Shown: positions 9,701 through 16,852 of the stretch, piece after piece
How the letters are laid out: every line of letters begins with the position of its first letter
Numbering within the stretch: position 1 is the stretch's first letter
Assembly (NCBI GenBank): GCA_964632945.1
Contig: CAZWCX010000028.1
Location: forward strand, 1 to 64,000
Reading direction: 5' to 3'
DNA from: CAZWCX01 sp964632945
GTDB lineage: Bacteria; Planctomycetota; MHYJ01; WSZJ01; CAZWCX01
DNA: 64,000 nt
Made by a program: the position numbers and the translations under genes
The notes under the pieces: generated by a model
Database searches by the model: none
Seen by the model: the letters and a program-made list of their open reading frames with translations, nothing else
Told to the model about the DNA's origin: nothing

Positions 9701-10249
9701 CCGGTGCTCTGCCGCCAGCGCAACCTGCAAGGCCGGGTCCTCCGGGCGGAAGATCTGCGGAAGCATGCGCGAGGCGAAGCGCCCGGCGACCGTCCAGAGA
9801 TCCGGTTTGGCCCCACCCTTCCCACCCGCGCCGGGGGTGGCGGTCTCCTCCGCAGCGAGTTCCTTGCACTCCTGGAGCGTCACGGGGACACCGTGATCGG
9901 GGTGGATCAGCAGGTGGTTCTCGGCGAGGAACCGGGCGAAGAGCATCCGATGCCAGTGCTCATAGGCGACCTCGTGCCCGAGCCGGTGGATGTCCTGCCT
10001 GCCCGTACGTGCATCGAGCACACCTCCGAGTTGACGCGCCTTGGCGCGGAGCTGCCTGCGGAGGGTTCGCTCCTCAGGCTTGAGGTGCGGGAAGGGCTCT
10101 CCCTCCTCGACCGCGAGCCGCTGGAGTGCCGCCTGCGCGGCGGCCTCGGAGACATCACGGGCCTCGACGACCGTTCGTTCGAGCTGTCGTCGAAGGTCTG
10201 GGGGAAGTGGCGGCATTCGTCGCGTTTGCTCCTGAACCAATGCCGTCAA
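6773..10249 (-). CDS. pglX: BREX adenine-specific DNA methyltransferase PglX (BrxX)
   Basis: 1158 aa. PglX methylates host DNA at N6-adenine in the BREX recognition site and marks it as self. The SAM-binding motif I (LDPCCGSGHFL) is near residue 336. The catalytic motif IV reads NVPYLGRGKQ near residue 525, a variant of NPPY. Large N- and C-terminal regions surround the methyltransferase, as expected. The start is TTG at 10249 and overlaps the brxC stop as TTGA; an internal ATG is 11 codons later. The stop overlaps the DUF433 start. Confidence 0.93.
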   Translation of the reverse strand: MTALVQEQTRRMPPLPPDLRRQLERTVVEARDVSEAAAQAALQRLAVEEGEPFPHLKPEERTLRRQLRAKARQLGGVLDARTGRQDIHRLGHEVAYEHWHRMLFARFLAENHLLIHPDHGVPVTLQECKELAAEETATPGAGGKGGAKPDLWTVAGRFASRMLPQIFRPEDPALQVALAAEHRLKLEKLLEDLPSEIFTAEDGLGWVYQFWQSKRKQEVNASGDKITGETLPAVTQLFTEHYMVLFLLHNTIGAWWAGKVLASGAPVQLSQIPKSGASQSLDGKNGEEGEVSEDERRRRVALPGYGFEYLRFLSDGRPAAGTFPGWPTRAAELRILDPCCGSGHFLVAVFDLLVRVRMQEERLSARDACEAVLKDNVHGLELDARCTQIAAFALALAAWKFPDAGGYRNLPSVNVACSGLAVAGKKEEWLALANGDARLRAGLERLYDLFQQAPELGSLIDPHRAVRPGDLFEADFGSLQPLLEKALQKEKVKGDPQAVEMGVMAQGVAHAAEMLAAKYHLVITNVPYLGRGKQDEVIQECLLAHYPLGKADLATAFVLRCLEFCSQAATTALVTPQNWLFLTTYTSLRQMLLERCSWNLAARLGPGAFSTISGEIVNAALLVLSAAIRDGHAIAGLDVSDARKPEVKANLLRCMEGMEGGEVVLVAQSSQLRNPDARVTLADVPGFALLSKYAHGVHGLGSKDSPYFFRQFWELSERGCDWEFLQTTVEDTRTFGGMEQIVFWEQGRGTLCDRGSRGEAILAGGMAWNKKGILVSQIGELPCTLYLGDRFDKNAAVLLPYDDVLTAAIWCFASSSEFHQAIRQVDQTLKVTNITLVKVPFDLARWQKVAAARYPDGLPKPHSDDPTQWLFCGHPKGSEHPLQVAVARLVGYRWPRQTGSDFPDCPALGLDGLEAHADDDGIVCLPVVGKERPASERLRDLLAAACAKDWTPSKLDQLLAAVGFAAKSLDEWLHDGFFDQHCKLFHHRPFIWHIWDGRKDGFHALVNYHRLDRQLLDKLIYTYLGDWIRRQEEDAKRGAAGADVRLAAAKDLQGRLKLIADGEKPHDIFVRWKPLEAQAIGWEPDLNDGVRMNIRPFVEAEVLRKTPNVHWRKDRGKDPATAPWYHVFHGERINDHHLTLAEKRAAREAPTSRRKEKS

Positions 10250-13200
10250 ATGACGACTGGCCCATCGGTGAGTTTGACGCCGATCAGCGTCCTGACCTCC
10301 GCCAACCAGCGATCCAGATCTTCCGGTGTCCTGATGGTCGCGGCTGGGAGTGCAACCCGGACGGCGTTCGGTTCGAGCAGCTTGGCCGCAAGAAGTGCTG
10401 CGGTCTGAAACCGCGCCGGTAAGGCATCACGATGGGAGCGCCAACTCTCCAGAGACCGCGCAAGCAGCGAAGCGCGCAATGCCTCCTCGGTGCCCAAAGA
10501 AAGGGCGACCAGGGGTTCGATCGCGGCCTGCCGCACGATGGCGTCCCGCTGCTCCGTCGCTAGTTTCTTCCAAGAATCCAGGGCTGCGAGCCCTGCCGAT
10601 TCGCGCTGGTGCATGGCGACGCACTCTCCGTGCAGCTTGACGATTTCGGCGCGCAGCCCCGTCGTCAATCGCTCACACAAGGCTGGAACAGGGTCGGGAG
10701 TGGCCAGCAAGGCACATTGTCGACTGATCGCTTCCACCTCCCGCTCTACTTCCCCGTAGACGGGGAGCCCGCGAGCGTGCGAGAGCAGTTCGTTCAGCAC
10801 TACCCAGCGAGGCAAACGCTGCCTCGCCAATTCACCCGCCGCTCGCCAATCCCCGGCTTCCTTGGTGAGCCGGGTTCCTTCATTCAGAATCGCAATCAGT
10901 TGTTCATTGCCGCCGAGATTCTGGAGATCCTTGATGTGGGCTGTGTTGGGGCGCAGCGCAAGGGGAGGGGCACCACCTGCTGCATCGGCGAGCCCGAGCA
11001 TCGCGGTCAGGAACGACTCCGCCTTGCTGGCTTCTTCGTTGGCCTGGCACTTGATGTCGATGACGTTGTAGAGGTTGCGGAGAGCGATCCGCTGGGACGC
11101 CGTGATCACCGTGACCTCGATACGGAAGTCGGTCACGCCGATCTTCGTGTGGTCCAACCGCGTTCGATCTACCGGCTTTCCATTCTGCGATGCACGGATT
11201 TGTCCGGCGGTGAGGAGGACGAGCAGGGCGGCGTCGATGGCGTCCTGCGACCAGCCGTACTCATTCCCGCCGAATTGCCTTCGGATTTCACTCCCCTTCT
11301 TTCCCGTCCCCACCCAGGCGAGGATGGCGGAGCAGACGGGGTGCTGCTCCGGGCTGCCCTTGTACCCGACGGCTTCAAGGGCGTCCGCCGCCCCAGCCTT
11401 CGTGCGCTTGAGCACTTCCTCCCAGCCCTTCTGGTCGGCAAGGTGGAATTCCGGAAATTGCCGGACGAGTGCCGCCTCCGCACCTTCCCGCACCGCGGTG
11501 AGGAGGTCGAGGGCAGCGATCTCCTGCCCGCCACCGAGAATCACCCGAGCGCCGCCCAGCACCTGGGTCTCGATGACCACTCGCGCGTTCGCCTCCGCTT
11601 GCAGGGCCCGGGTCTCCATGGCAGCCCGGGCGTCGAGCCCCTCGGGAGTCGTCGGGTTCCCTCGGGTATCCAGGGTCTCCTTGGCCGCCTTGGCTTCGGC
11701 GATCGTCTTCTTCAGATCCTCGGCGGCCCGCTTCGGGATGAAGACGGTGATCAGCGGGCTGTCTACGCCTGCGGCGCGGGCCTGTGCGAGGACGTTGCTC
11801 TCCGTCTCGTCCCAACCGTTGCGGATCCAGACCGGGATCGCCTGGCCGCTCGGCTGTGGAGTTTCGCCGAAGAAGGGTTCGAGCTTGCGGAGCACCTTGG
11901 TAGTGCCCTGGAGCAGCTTGATTTCCTTGAGCCGCTCGCCGACCTCACGTTTGAGGAGGTCGGCGCGTTCCTGCGCCATTCGGGCGTTGTCCCCGAGGAT
12001 CTTCGCGTACCGCTCCCGGAAGTCCACGAGCCAGACGGTGCCCTCCTGCGTCTGAAGTTTGTACTCATCCTCGATGCGCAGCAGCCTGCCGGACTTCTCC
12101 AGATCCGCCAGCAAGGCGGGGATCCGCTTCCTCAGATCGGCGCTGCCCGCCTTCAGGTCCTGAACGAGCAAGTCGGCCAAGGTGTCGGCGGTCGCTCGGA
12201 CTCCCAGATCCGCCCCGGCCTGTGTGGGCAGCTTGCCGATCAAGAAGACCAGGGCGCACAAGCGGCCTCGGAGCACGTCATCGGCCGAACCGCCAAGAAG
12301 CTCGGCGATCACGTTGTGAAGTTCCCGAACTAGAACACCACGCTGGAGCAAATCGGTGGCGACCTGGTCGTAGATGAACGAAGCCGGAACGACGTGGCCC
12401 AGGGGTTCCGGGGCCAGGGCGCGGGCGGCTTCATGGGCAATGCGAAGCTGCGTGCGAAGCTGCCCAGTGAGCCCGCCGCTGTCCACCGCACGGAGGATGC
12501 GCTCCCAGAACCGTTGGCGCACCGGGAGGAGCGGGTAGTCGGTGACGAGCAGTGCCTCGTCCTCTGGGCAGGGGGCGATCTTGGTACTGACGAGGTGCTT
12601 GGAAATCTCCCCGTGGCACGCATCGAGTACGCTGCGGATCTCGGCCTCCCGGTCGGCTCTCTTTTGCAAAACGACCTTGCGAATGACCGTCTCGACATCG
12701 GTGTCGGAGAGGTGGACGTTGCGCGTGAACCGGCCTTTGAGGCGGCTGAGCTGCGCGGTGCTGGTGAGGGCGGCCTGACCGGTGCCGATCACGATGAGCT
12801 TGCCATCGAATCGCTTGCTGATCGCCTCCACCACCTCTTGGACGGCGTAGGAGCGATCCTGGTCCTCACCGATGTACTGCTGGACCTCGTCCAGGATGAT
12901 CGCCGTGCAGGGGAGCTTTCCATTCGTGAGGAGGGCCTCGCGGAGCGCCTTCACCATCTCCTCGATGGTGATCACGTTCTTGGGCGGGAAGGTCTTCTCG
13001 ATCAGGTGCAGGGCGGCCTCCGGCGTGGCGGCGATGGCCGGATCCGCCTTGAGGATGCACTTCGCGAGGGGAGTCGAGACGTAGAGATTCCTCACCTCCT
13101 CGTCGAAGTCTTCCCCGGATTTCTTGAGGTCGGCCCTCACACGGTCCAGGAGGCCCTTCGCCTTGAGCCACAAGACGAATCGAGCACCGGGGTAGTCTTC

Positions 13201-13680
13201 GGGGAGCTGACAGGACCGGAAGACGACCGCCAGGACTGCGAGGGGCACGCTGGCGTTCGCACCGGGGCCGAGGGTCCCCGCGGCAGCATGGAGCCCCCCA
13301 TTCTGACGGCCCTTGGTGGACAGTTCCTTGAGCGCGTCCTTGATCTCTGCGGGCAGATTCGCGATACCTCGCGCCGTGGACTTGTCCGGCAGTGCGTAGT
13401 CCGTCCAGAGATACCGGAGCACCTTGGCAAGGTGGGACTTCCCGCTGCCGTAGAAGCCGCTGATCCAGACGGCGGGCTGTTCCGGCTTGTCGAGATTCCC
13501 GAGGTAGGTGTCGAGCACAATGGAGAGTCCCTTGTGGTACTCCCCCTCGCAGACGAAGGTCCGGAGTTCGTACATGAGGGTGCGGAACTCCGGGTCCGCA
13601 TCCGTCACGGCAGCGACGCCGTTGTTGGCGAGGGTGCTCTTCTCCGGGTCCTGGCGGAAGACATCGCGGTTCTTGGTCAA
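10246..13680 (-). CDS. brxC: BREX P-loop ATPase BrxC
   Basis: 1144 aa from TTG 13680, where TTGA overlaps the brxB stop; an open frame extends further but reads unlike protein. BrxC is the large ATPase (PglY-like) of BREX. Walker A is GFYGSGKSHL near residue 73, and CTAIILDEVQQYIG is a Walker B-type segment. The rest is a long alpha-helical protein, as usual. It is placed between brxB and pglX in the standard type 1 order. No breaks are seen. Confidence 0.93.
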   Translation of the reverse strand: MTKNRDVFRQDPEKSTLANNGVAAVTDADPEFRTLMYELRTFVCEGEYHKGLSIVLDTYLGNLDKPEQPAVWISGFYGSGKSHLAKVLRYLWTDYALPDKSTARGIANLPAEIKDALKELSTKGRQNGGLHAAAGTLGPGANASVPLAVLAVVFRSCQLPEDYPGARFVLWLKAKGLLDRVRADLKKSGEDFDEEVRNLYVSTPLAKCILKADPAIAATPEAALHLIEKTFPPKNVITIEEMVKALREALLTNGKLPCTAIILDEVQQYIGEDQDRSYAVQEVVEAISKRFDGKLIVIGTGQAALTSTAQLSRLKGRFTRNVHLSDTDVETVIRKVVLQKRADREAEIRSVLDACHGEISKHLVSTKIAPCPEDEALLVTDYPLLPVRQRFWERILRAVDSGGLTGQLRTQLRIAHEAARALAPEPLGHVVPASFIYDQVATDLLQRGVLVRELHNVIAELLGGSADDVLRGRLCALVFLIGKLPTQAGADLGVRATADTLADLLVQDLKAGSADLRKRIPALLADLEKSGRLLRIEDEYKLQTQEGTVWLVDFRERYAKILGDNARMAQERADLLKREVGERLKEIKLLQGTTKVLRKLEPFFGETPQPSGQAIPVWIRNGWDETESNVLAQARAAGVDSPLITVFIPKRAAEDLKKTIAEAKAAKETLDTRGNPTTPEGLDARAAMETRALQAEANARVVIETQVLGGARVILGGGQEIAALDLLTAVREGAEAALVRQFPEFHLADQKGWEEVLKRTKAGAADALEAVGYKGSPEQHPVCSAILAWVGTGKKGSEIRRQFGGNEYGWSQDAIDAALLVLLTAGQIRASQNGKPVDRTRLDHTKIGVTDFRIEVTVITASQRIALRNLYNVIDIKCQANEEASKAESFLTAMLGLADAAGGAPPLALRPNTAHIKDLQNLGGNEQLIAILNEGTRLTKEAGDWRAAGELARQRLPRWVVLNELLSHARGLPVYGEVEREVEAISRQCALLATPDPVPALCERLTTGLRAEIVKLHGECVAMHQRESAGLAALDSWKKLATEQRDAIVRQAAIEPLVALSLGTEEALRASLLARSLESWRSHRDALPARFQTAALLAAKLLEPNAVRVALPAATIRTPEDLDRWLAEVRTLIGVKLTDGPVVI

Positions 13681-14228
13681 TCCACAGCTCCTTTGTACGC
13701 CGTGATCGGGACCGCCAGGTAGTTCCAACCTTCGTGGCCGTCGAACAGTCGATAGACGTTCTGGTCGTACTGTCCCGGAAAAAAGACCAGGAGCCGACCC
13801 GCGATGGCGTCCTGGATCTGAGCGATCAGGTCGGAAGCGCGGATGAGGCCGAAGAGCGAGCCGATGCCCGAGAGGGCGACGACGGTCTGGCCGTCGGATT
13901 CGCGGAGCAGCTTGAGAATCGGCGCGGCGGCGGCGAGCTTGAAGTCCTTGAAGGCCATTTCCAGCTTTTGTGGCGCGGTGAAGTAGGAGTCCCGGTACTT
14001 GTGTCCACCCATCCAGCGGGAAAACCCATGTGTCAGGTCGTGGTGAGCCCAGCCATGCTTCGCGTTGCCCGTCGCCAACGCAAACTCGCCAAGGCGGGCG
14101 CGGAGTCGGCGTTCGTCGGACTTGTCGTAGACCGCGAACCAGACCCGTTGGGGTCCGGCGAGCGAGGCGTCCCATGGCAACGAGACGAACTCGGCGTAGG
14201 CCTGGATGAGCCGTTCAATCTGGTTCAC
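13677..14228 (-). CDS. brxB: BREX protein BrxB (DUF1788)
   Basis: 183 aa, a normal length. The GTG at 14228 begins MNQIERLIQAYAEFV, typical of the family, and overlaps the end of brxA by 14 bp. Conserved DUF1788 features are the LPWDASLAGPQRVWFAVY region and the C-terminal LLVFFPGQYDQNVYRLF segment. BrxB is a core BREX component of unclear biochemical role. The next gene, brxC, starts inside its stop codon. Confidence 0.9.
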   Translation of the reverse strand: MNQIERLIQAYAEFVSLPWDASLAGPQRVWFAVYDKSDERRLRARLGEFALATGNAKHGWAHHDLTHGFSRWMGGHKYRDSYFTAPQKLEMAFKDFKLAAAAPILKLLRESDGQTVVALSGIGSLFGLIRASDLIAQIQDAIAGRLLVFFPGQYDQNVYRLFDGHEGWNYLAVPITAYKGAVD

Positions 14229-14928
14229 GGGACGCCTCGATCTCGACCGGTGTGAGGAGTTGGGGGAAACGGACTTCGAGGACGTCGCCCGCGTGACGCA
14301 GGTCGAGGAGGCCCAGGCGAGCGGCTTCGGCGGCAAGGCGGATGACTTCAGCATCTCGGAGATCGAGGACGCGGGTCCAGAGCGTGGCAAGGAGGGCGCG
14401 TCCACGGCACCGCGTGAGGAAGCCGAGGGCAAGGGCAAAGACGGCGCAGGCTGGAGTGGCGACCGGGTGGGAGCGCGTCTTGGTGGCGCGGCCTGCAAGG
14501 TGCCCGGACTGTGTCCAGGAGGAAGCAGCATTCCGAGCGACTTTGTCGCGGGAGGAAGGTTTCAATCGACCTTCGGTGAGTTCGAGGAGGCACGGGATGA
14601 AATCGTGCGCTGCCATCCGGGTGCCAACGCGAGCCTGTAGCACGGGTTCCGCCGTAGCCCGAAGGAGGGGGTCCCGTGCCAGCGCACAGAGAAGCGCGAG
14701 CAGCGGCTGACCGGCGGCATCCTGGTCCCACAGGAATCGAAGAATGCGGAAGAGCGTGATGGAAGGATCCAGCCCATAGACTTCTGCGAGTCGCTGGATC
14801 GTGAGACGTCGGGTGGCGATCGTGCGCTTGCCGAGGACGTTGTCCTCGACGGCGACGCGCTGGTAGTCGGCGAGTCGAGCGGACGGAGGGAGGGCGCGCA
14901 GGAGATCGGTTAGTTCGCGGAGCATCAT
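14215..14928 (-). CDS. brxA: BREX protein BrxA (DUF1819)
   Basis: 237 aa from ATG 14928 (MMLRELTDLLRALPP). The open frame runs on to 15201, but that extension is Arg/Pro-rich and not protein-like. BrxA is a small helical DNA-binding protein that opens type 1 BREX operons. The segment VLGKRTIATRRLTIQRLAEV and the length fit the family. It is the first gene of the operon, with a promoter candidate about 260 bp upstream. Confidence 0.85.
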   Translation of the reverse strand: MMLRELTDLLRALPPSARLADYQRVAVEDNVLGKRTIATRRLTIQRLAEVYGLDPSITLFRILRFLWDQDAAGQPLLALLCALARDPLLRATAEPVLQARVGTRMAAHDFIPCLLELTEGRLKPSSRDKVARNAASSWTQSGHLAGRATKTRSHPVATPACAVFALALGFLTRCRGRALLATLWTRVLDLRDAEVIRLAAEAARLGLLDLRHAGDVLEVRFPQLLTPVEIEASREPD

Positions 14929-15549
14929 GGTCCGGCTGGTGTGGGTGCCCCGCGGGCCGCTGCGGAAGCCGAATCGGTCAGGCCATGGGTCGGCTCCGCC
15001 ACGGCTGGCCATTGCCGAGGACCGCTCGACCACGGAGGAGAATCTCCCTCTGCGCATCCGTCGATCTCTCGATCGCGCCACTGGAAGCCAAAGGCGCCTC
15101 GCGATCAGGGTGGGCCTGATGCGGGCGGGGGGGCCGGGGAGTTGACCGTGGCTCGAATGGGGCCAACGGTCGGTCCACGGCGGCGTGCCGGACCGTATCA
15201 AACGGCTCCAGGGTGGTCAAGGAACGGTCAGGGTGCAGCCGAGGGGTGTGGGTCGGCTGCAAAGTGCATTCGGGAGTGAACCCAGGATTCAGGCTCGGGG
15301 CAGATGTACCCAGGTAGCTGCGGGTGGACTATTGGCGGGGTTGAACACCAGCCCGGCGCTTGCGTTGGTAGCACTTCATGCGAACGCCCCAGGCTACTAC
15401 GCGACCGATGATCGGCGAGCAGCGCGGAAGTGGCGAACGATCCGACGGACTTCAGACAACTCCACCGACGACGGGTGGCGGGTGTGCCCGCGGATCTGTG
15501 AAGGGGTCTCAAGTGCCCCGGCGTCAGATCAGCGGTTGGATTCGGCAAG
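14929..15549. other. Intergenic region upstream of brxA
   Basis: 620 bp without a convincing gene; short frames here are Pro/Ser/Arg-rich and lack ribosome sites. It holds the candidate BREX promoter and, in the proposed leader, an inverted repeat with CCGTGG and CCACGG arms around 15144-15181. Any phage- or growth-dependent control of BREX would probably act here. Confidence 0.55.
15192..15220 (-). promoter_or_regulatory. Candidate sigma-70 promoter of the BREX operon
   Basis: On the minus strand TTGACC (15215-15220) and TACGGT (15192-15197) are separated by exactly 17 bases. Transcription would start near 15185, giving a leader of about 257 nt before brxA. Confidence 0.5.
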
Positions 15550-16029
15550 TCAGGTCCGGGAGTCTCCTGTCAATTTCCCCCCAAGTCCAAACTCGTGGAG
15601 CCTCTCGAGAATCTCCTGCCTTCGTCGAAGGAGTTCCGAAGTGGGAAGGGAGGAAAGGTCGGCCGAGGCCTCTTTGTCTTCTGGCTCCGTAGCCGGACCG
15701 AAAAGCCGAAGGCCCTTGAGCACTTCGAGGCTGGTGCGGACCCGGAGACCCAAGTCGTCCGATTCCTCGATCGCGACGCGTACGCTTTCGATGGCCGAGC
15801 CGACAAGGCCGAGTAGCTGGCCACGGGCGACAGTGGCCATTTCAACTCGCGTTTGTTCCAGCGCGGAGACAAAGTCGGGGTCGCGAATCCACCGATGGAC
15901 TGTTGAGCGAGCGATCCCCAAATCGGACGCGACCTTAGATATTGGCGTGCCGACGACCACGGCTTGGAGGACGCGTGCCCTTTTCGCTGGGAGATCCACG
16001 AACCCAACGACTGTCTCAATCTGTCGCAT
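15550..16029 (-). CDS. HTH protein resembling phage terminase small subunit
   Basis: 159 aa. The N-terminal half carries a helix-turn-helix (VVGTPISKVASDLGIARSTVHRWIRDPDF, in two helices) like terminase small subunits and resolvase-type HTH domains. The C-terminal half is a charged helix ending in RRRQEILERLHEFG. It lies between the BREX promoter region and IS21 debris, so it may be a phage or island remnant rather than a BREX regulator. A TATGAT -10-like site lies just before the ATG. Function is unknown. Confidence 0.65.
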   Translation of the reverse strand: MRQIETVVGFVDLPAKRARVLQAVVVGTPISKVASDLGIARSTVHRWIRDPDFVSALEQTRVEMATVARGQLLGLVGSAIESVRVAIEESDDLGLRVRTSLEVLKGLRLFGPATEPEDKEASADLSSLPTSELLRRRQEILERLHEFGLGGKLTGDSRT

Positions 16030-16170
16030 GGTGAACCATCATACAAATCCCATGTCTGACAACCAAATGCAGCCGCTCCGGCAGCGACAGAATCCTGGAT
16101 TCCGACGGGAACGAGGAAAAACTGCCATTGATGCGGCGACCGCGGTCACGATTCCCGTCTGGGTAATCAA

Positions 16171-16219
16171 CGACAACTAGAATCCCGGGGGCGGCGACAA
16201 CTAGAAACCCGGGGTCCGG
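16171..16219. repeat. Two tandem copies of a ~24-bp repeat, likely IS21-family end
   Basis: CGACAACTAGAATCCCGGGG and CGACAACTAGAAACCCGGGG follow each other with a 24-bp period. IS21-family elements carry multiple terminal repeats of this size, and an istB remnant lies about 230 bp away, so this is probably one end of a decayed element. Confidence 0.55.
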
Positions 16220-16446
16220 CGCCTCCCCGGCCGATGTCTCCCGGTACTATTAGCCCCCGGGCGACGCACGTCGCCTTACCGGGTTCGCGTGCCTTCATTT
16301 TGTTTCCCTTGCGGCCCCATCTCGGCCCGGTTGCCCGGGACTGGGCTCTCGTCACTCTGCCGGAAGGGGTGGACCTCCAGGTCGTTCGACCCTCTCAAGT
16401 GCGCGCAAATCGCATCCTGGCACCTCCGGTCCCCCCACTCGACACC

Positions 16447-16665
16447 TCAGTTCGGCTTCTTCAGATCCGCGTGCTCCATCCCTCCGGTCGAATGTCGCCA
16501 GCTCTTCTCCAGCGGGAGGCGAGACTCGCGCGGCAACTGCTCAACGCGCCTTGCGCGCCGTCTCCGCCACCTCCTCGAAGCAGGCGCGGATCGTCGGCAG
16601 GTGCAGGGGTGCAGGGTCTTGAGGTTCTCCTGCACAAGGGTGCGCTGCTCGGTCGCCTTACTCAT
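16447..16665 (-). pseudogene. Broken IS21-family istB (transposition helper ATPase) fragment
   Basis: A 72-codon frame starts SKATEQRTLVQENLKTLH. If an 8-bp tandem duplication (GGTGCAGG twice, 16600-16615) is removed, the next frame continues LPTIRACFEEVAETARKA. That matches the IstB N-terminus, in which an LKxLxLP..EE segment is typical. In the original frame RVEQLPRESRLPLEKSW then matches the later IstB LLRESRLPLEKT segment, so roughly 45-50 codons between them are missing. There is no Walker motif. Residues just upstream (VNVGVYDACARL) could be the tail of istA. The element cannot move by itself. Confidence 0.5.
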
Positions 16666-16852
16666 GGGCCACCTCCCCGGCCGCAATCGGGCACAGGCGT
16701 CGTACACGCCCACGTTCACGGGGTCGACCTTCACGTCGGTCGGCAGCTCGGGCCGACCCGCCGCCCAACATCAACTTCGGGTTCACTGCATCCTTGAACC
16801 GGTGGTGCGGCTGATCCACGTCCACTCTCGTGGCCGCGCCCCGCCTGGGTGT

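Noticed and set aside
10246..14175. Longer brxC reading to 14175
   Set aside because: The extra residues overlap brxB and do not look like protein; TTG 13680 gives the proper family start and a TTGA overlap.
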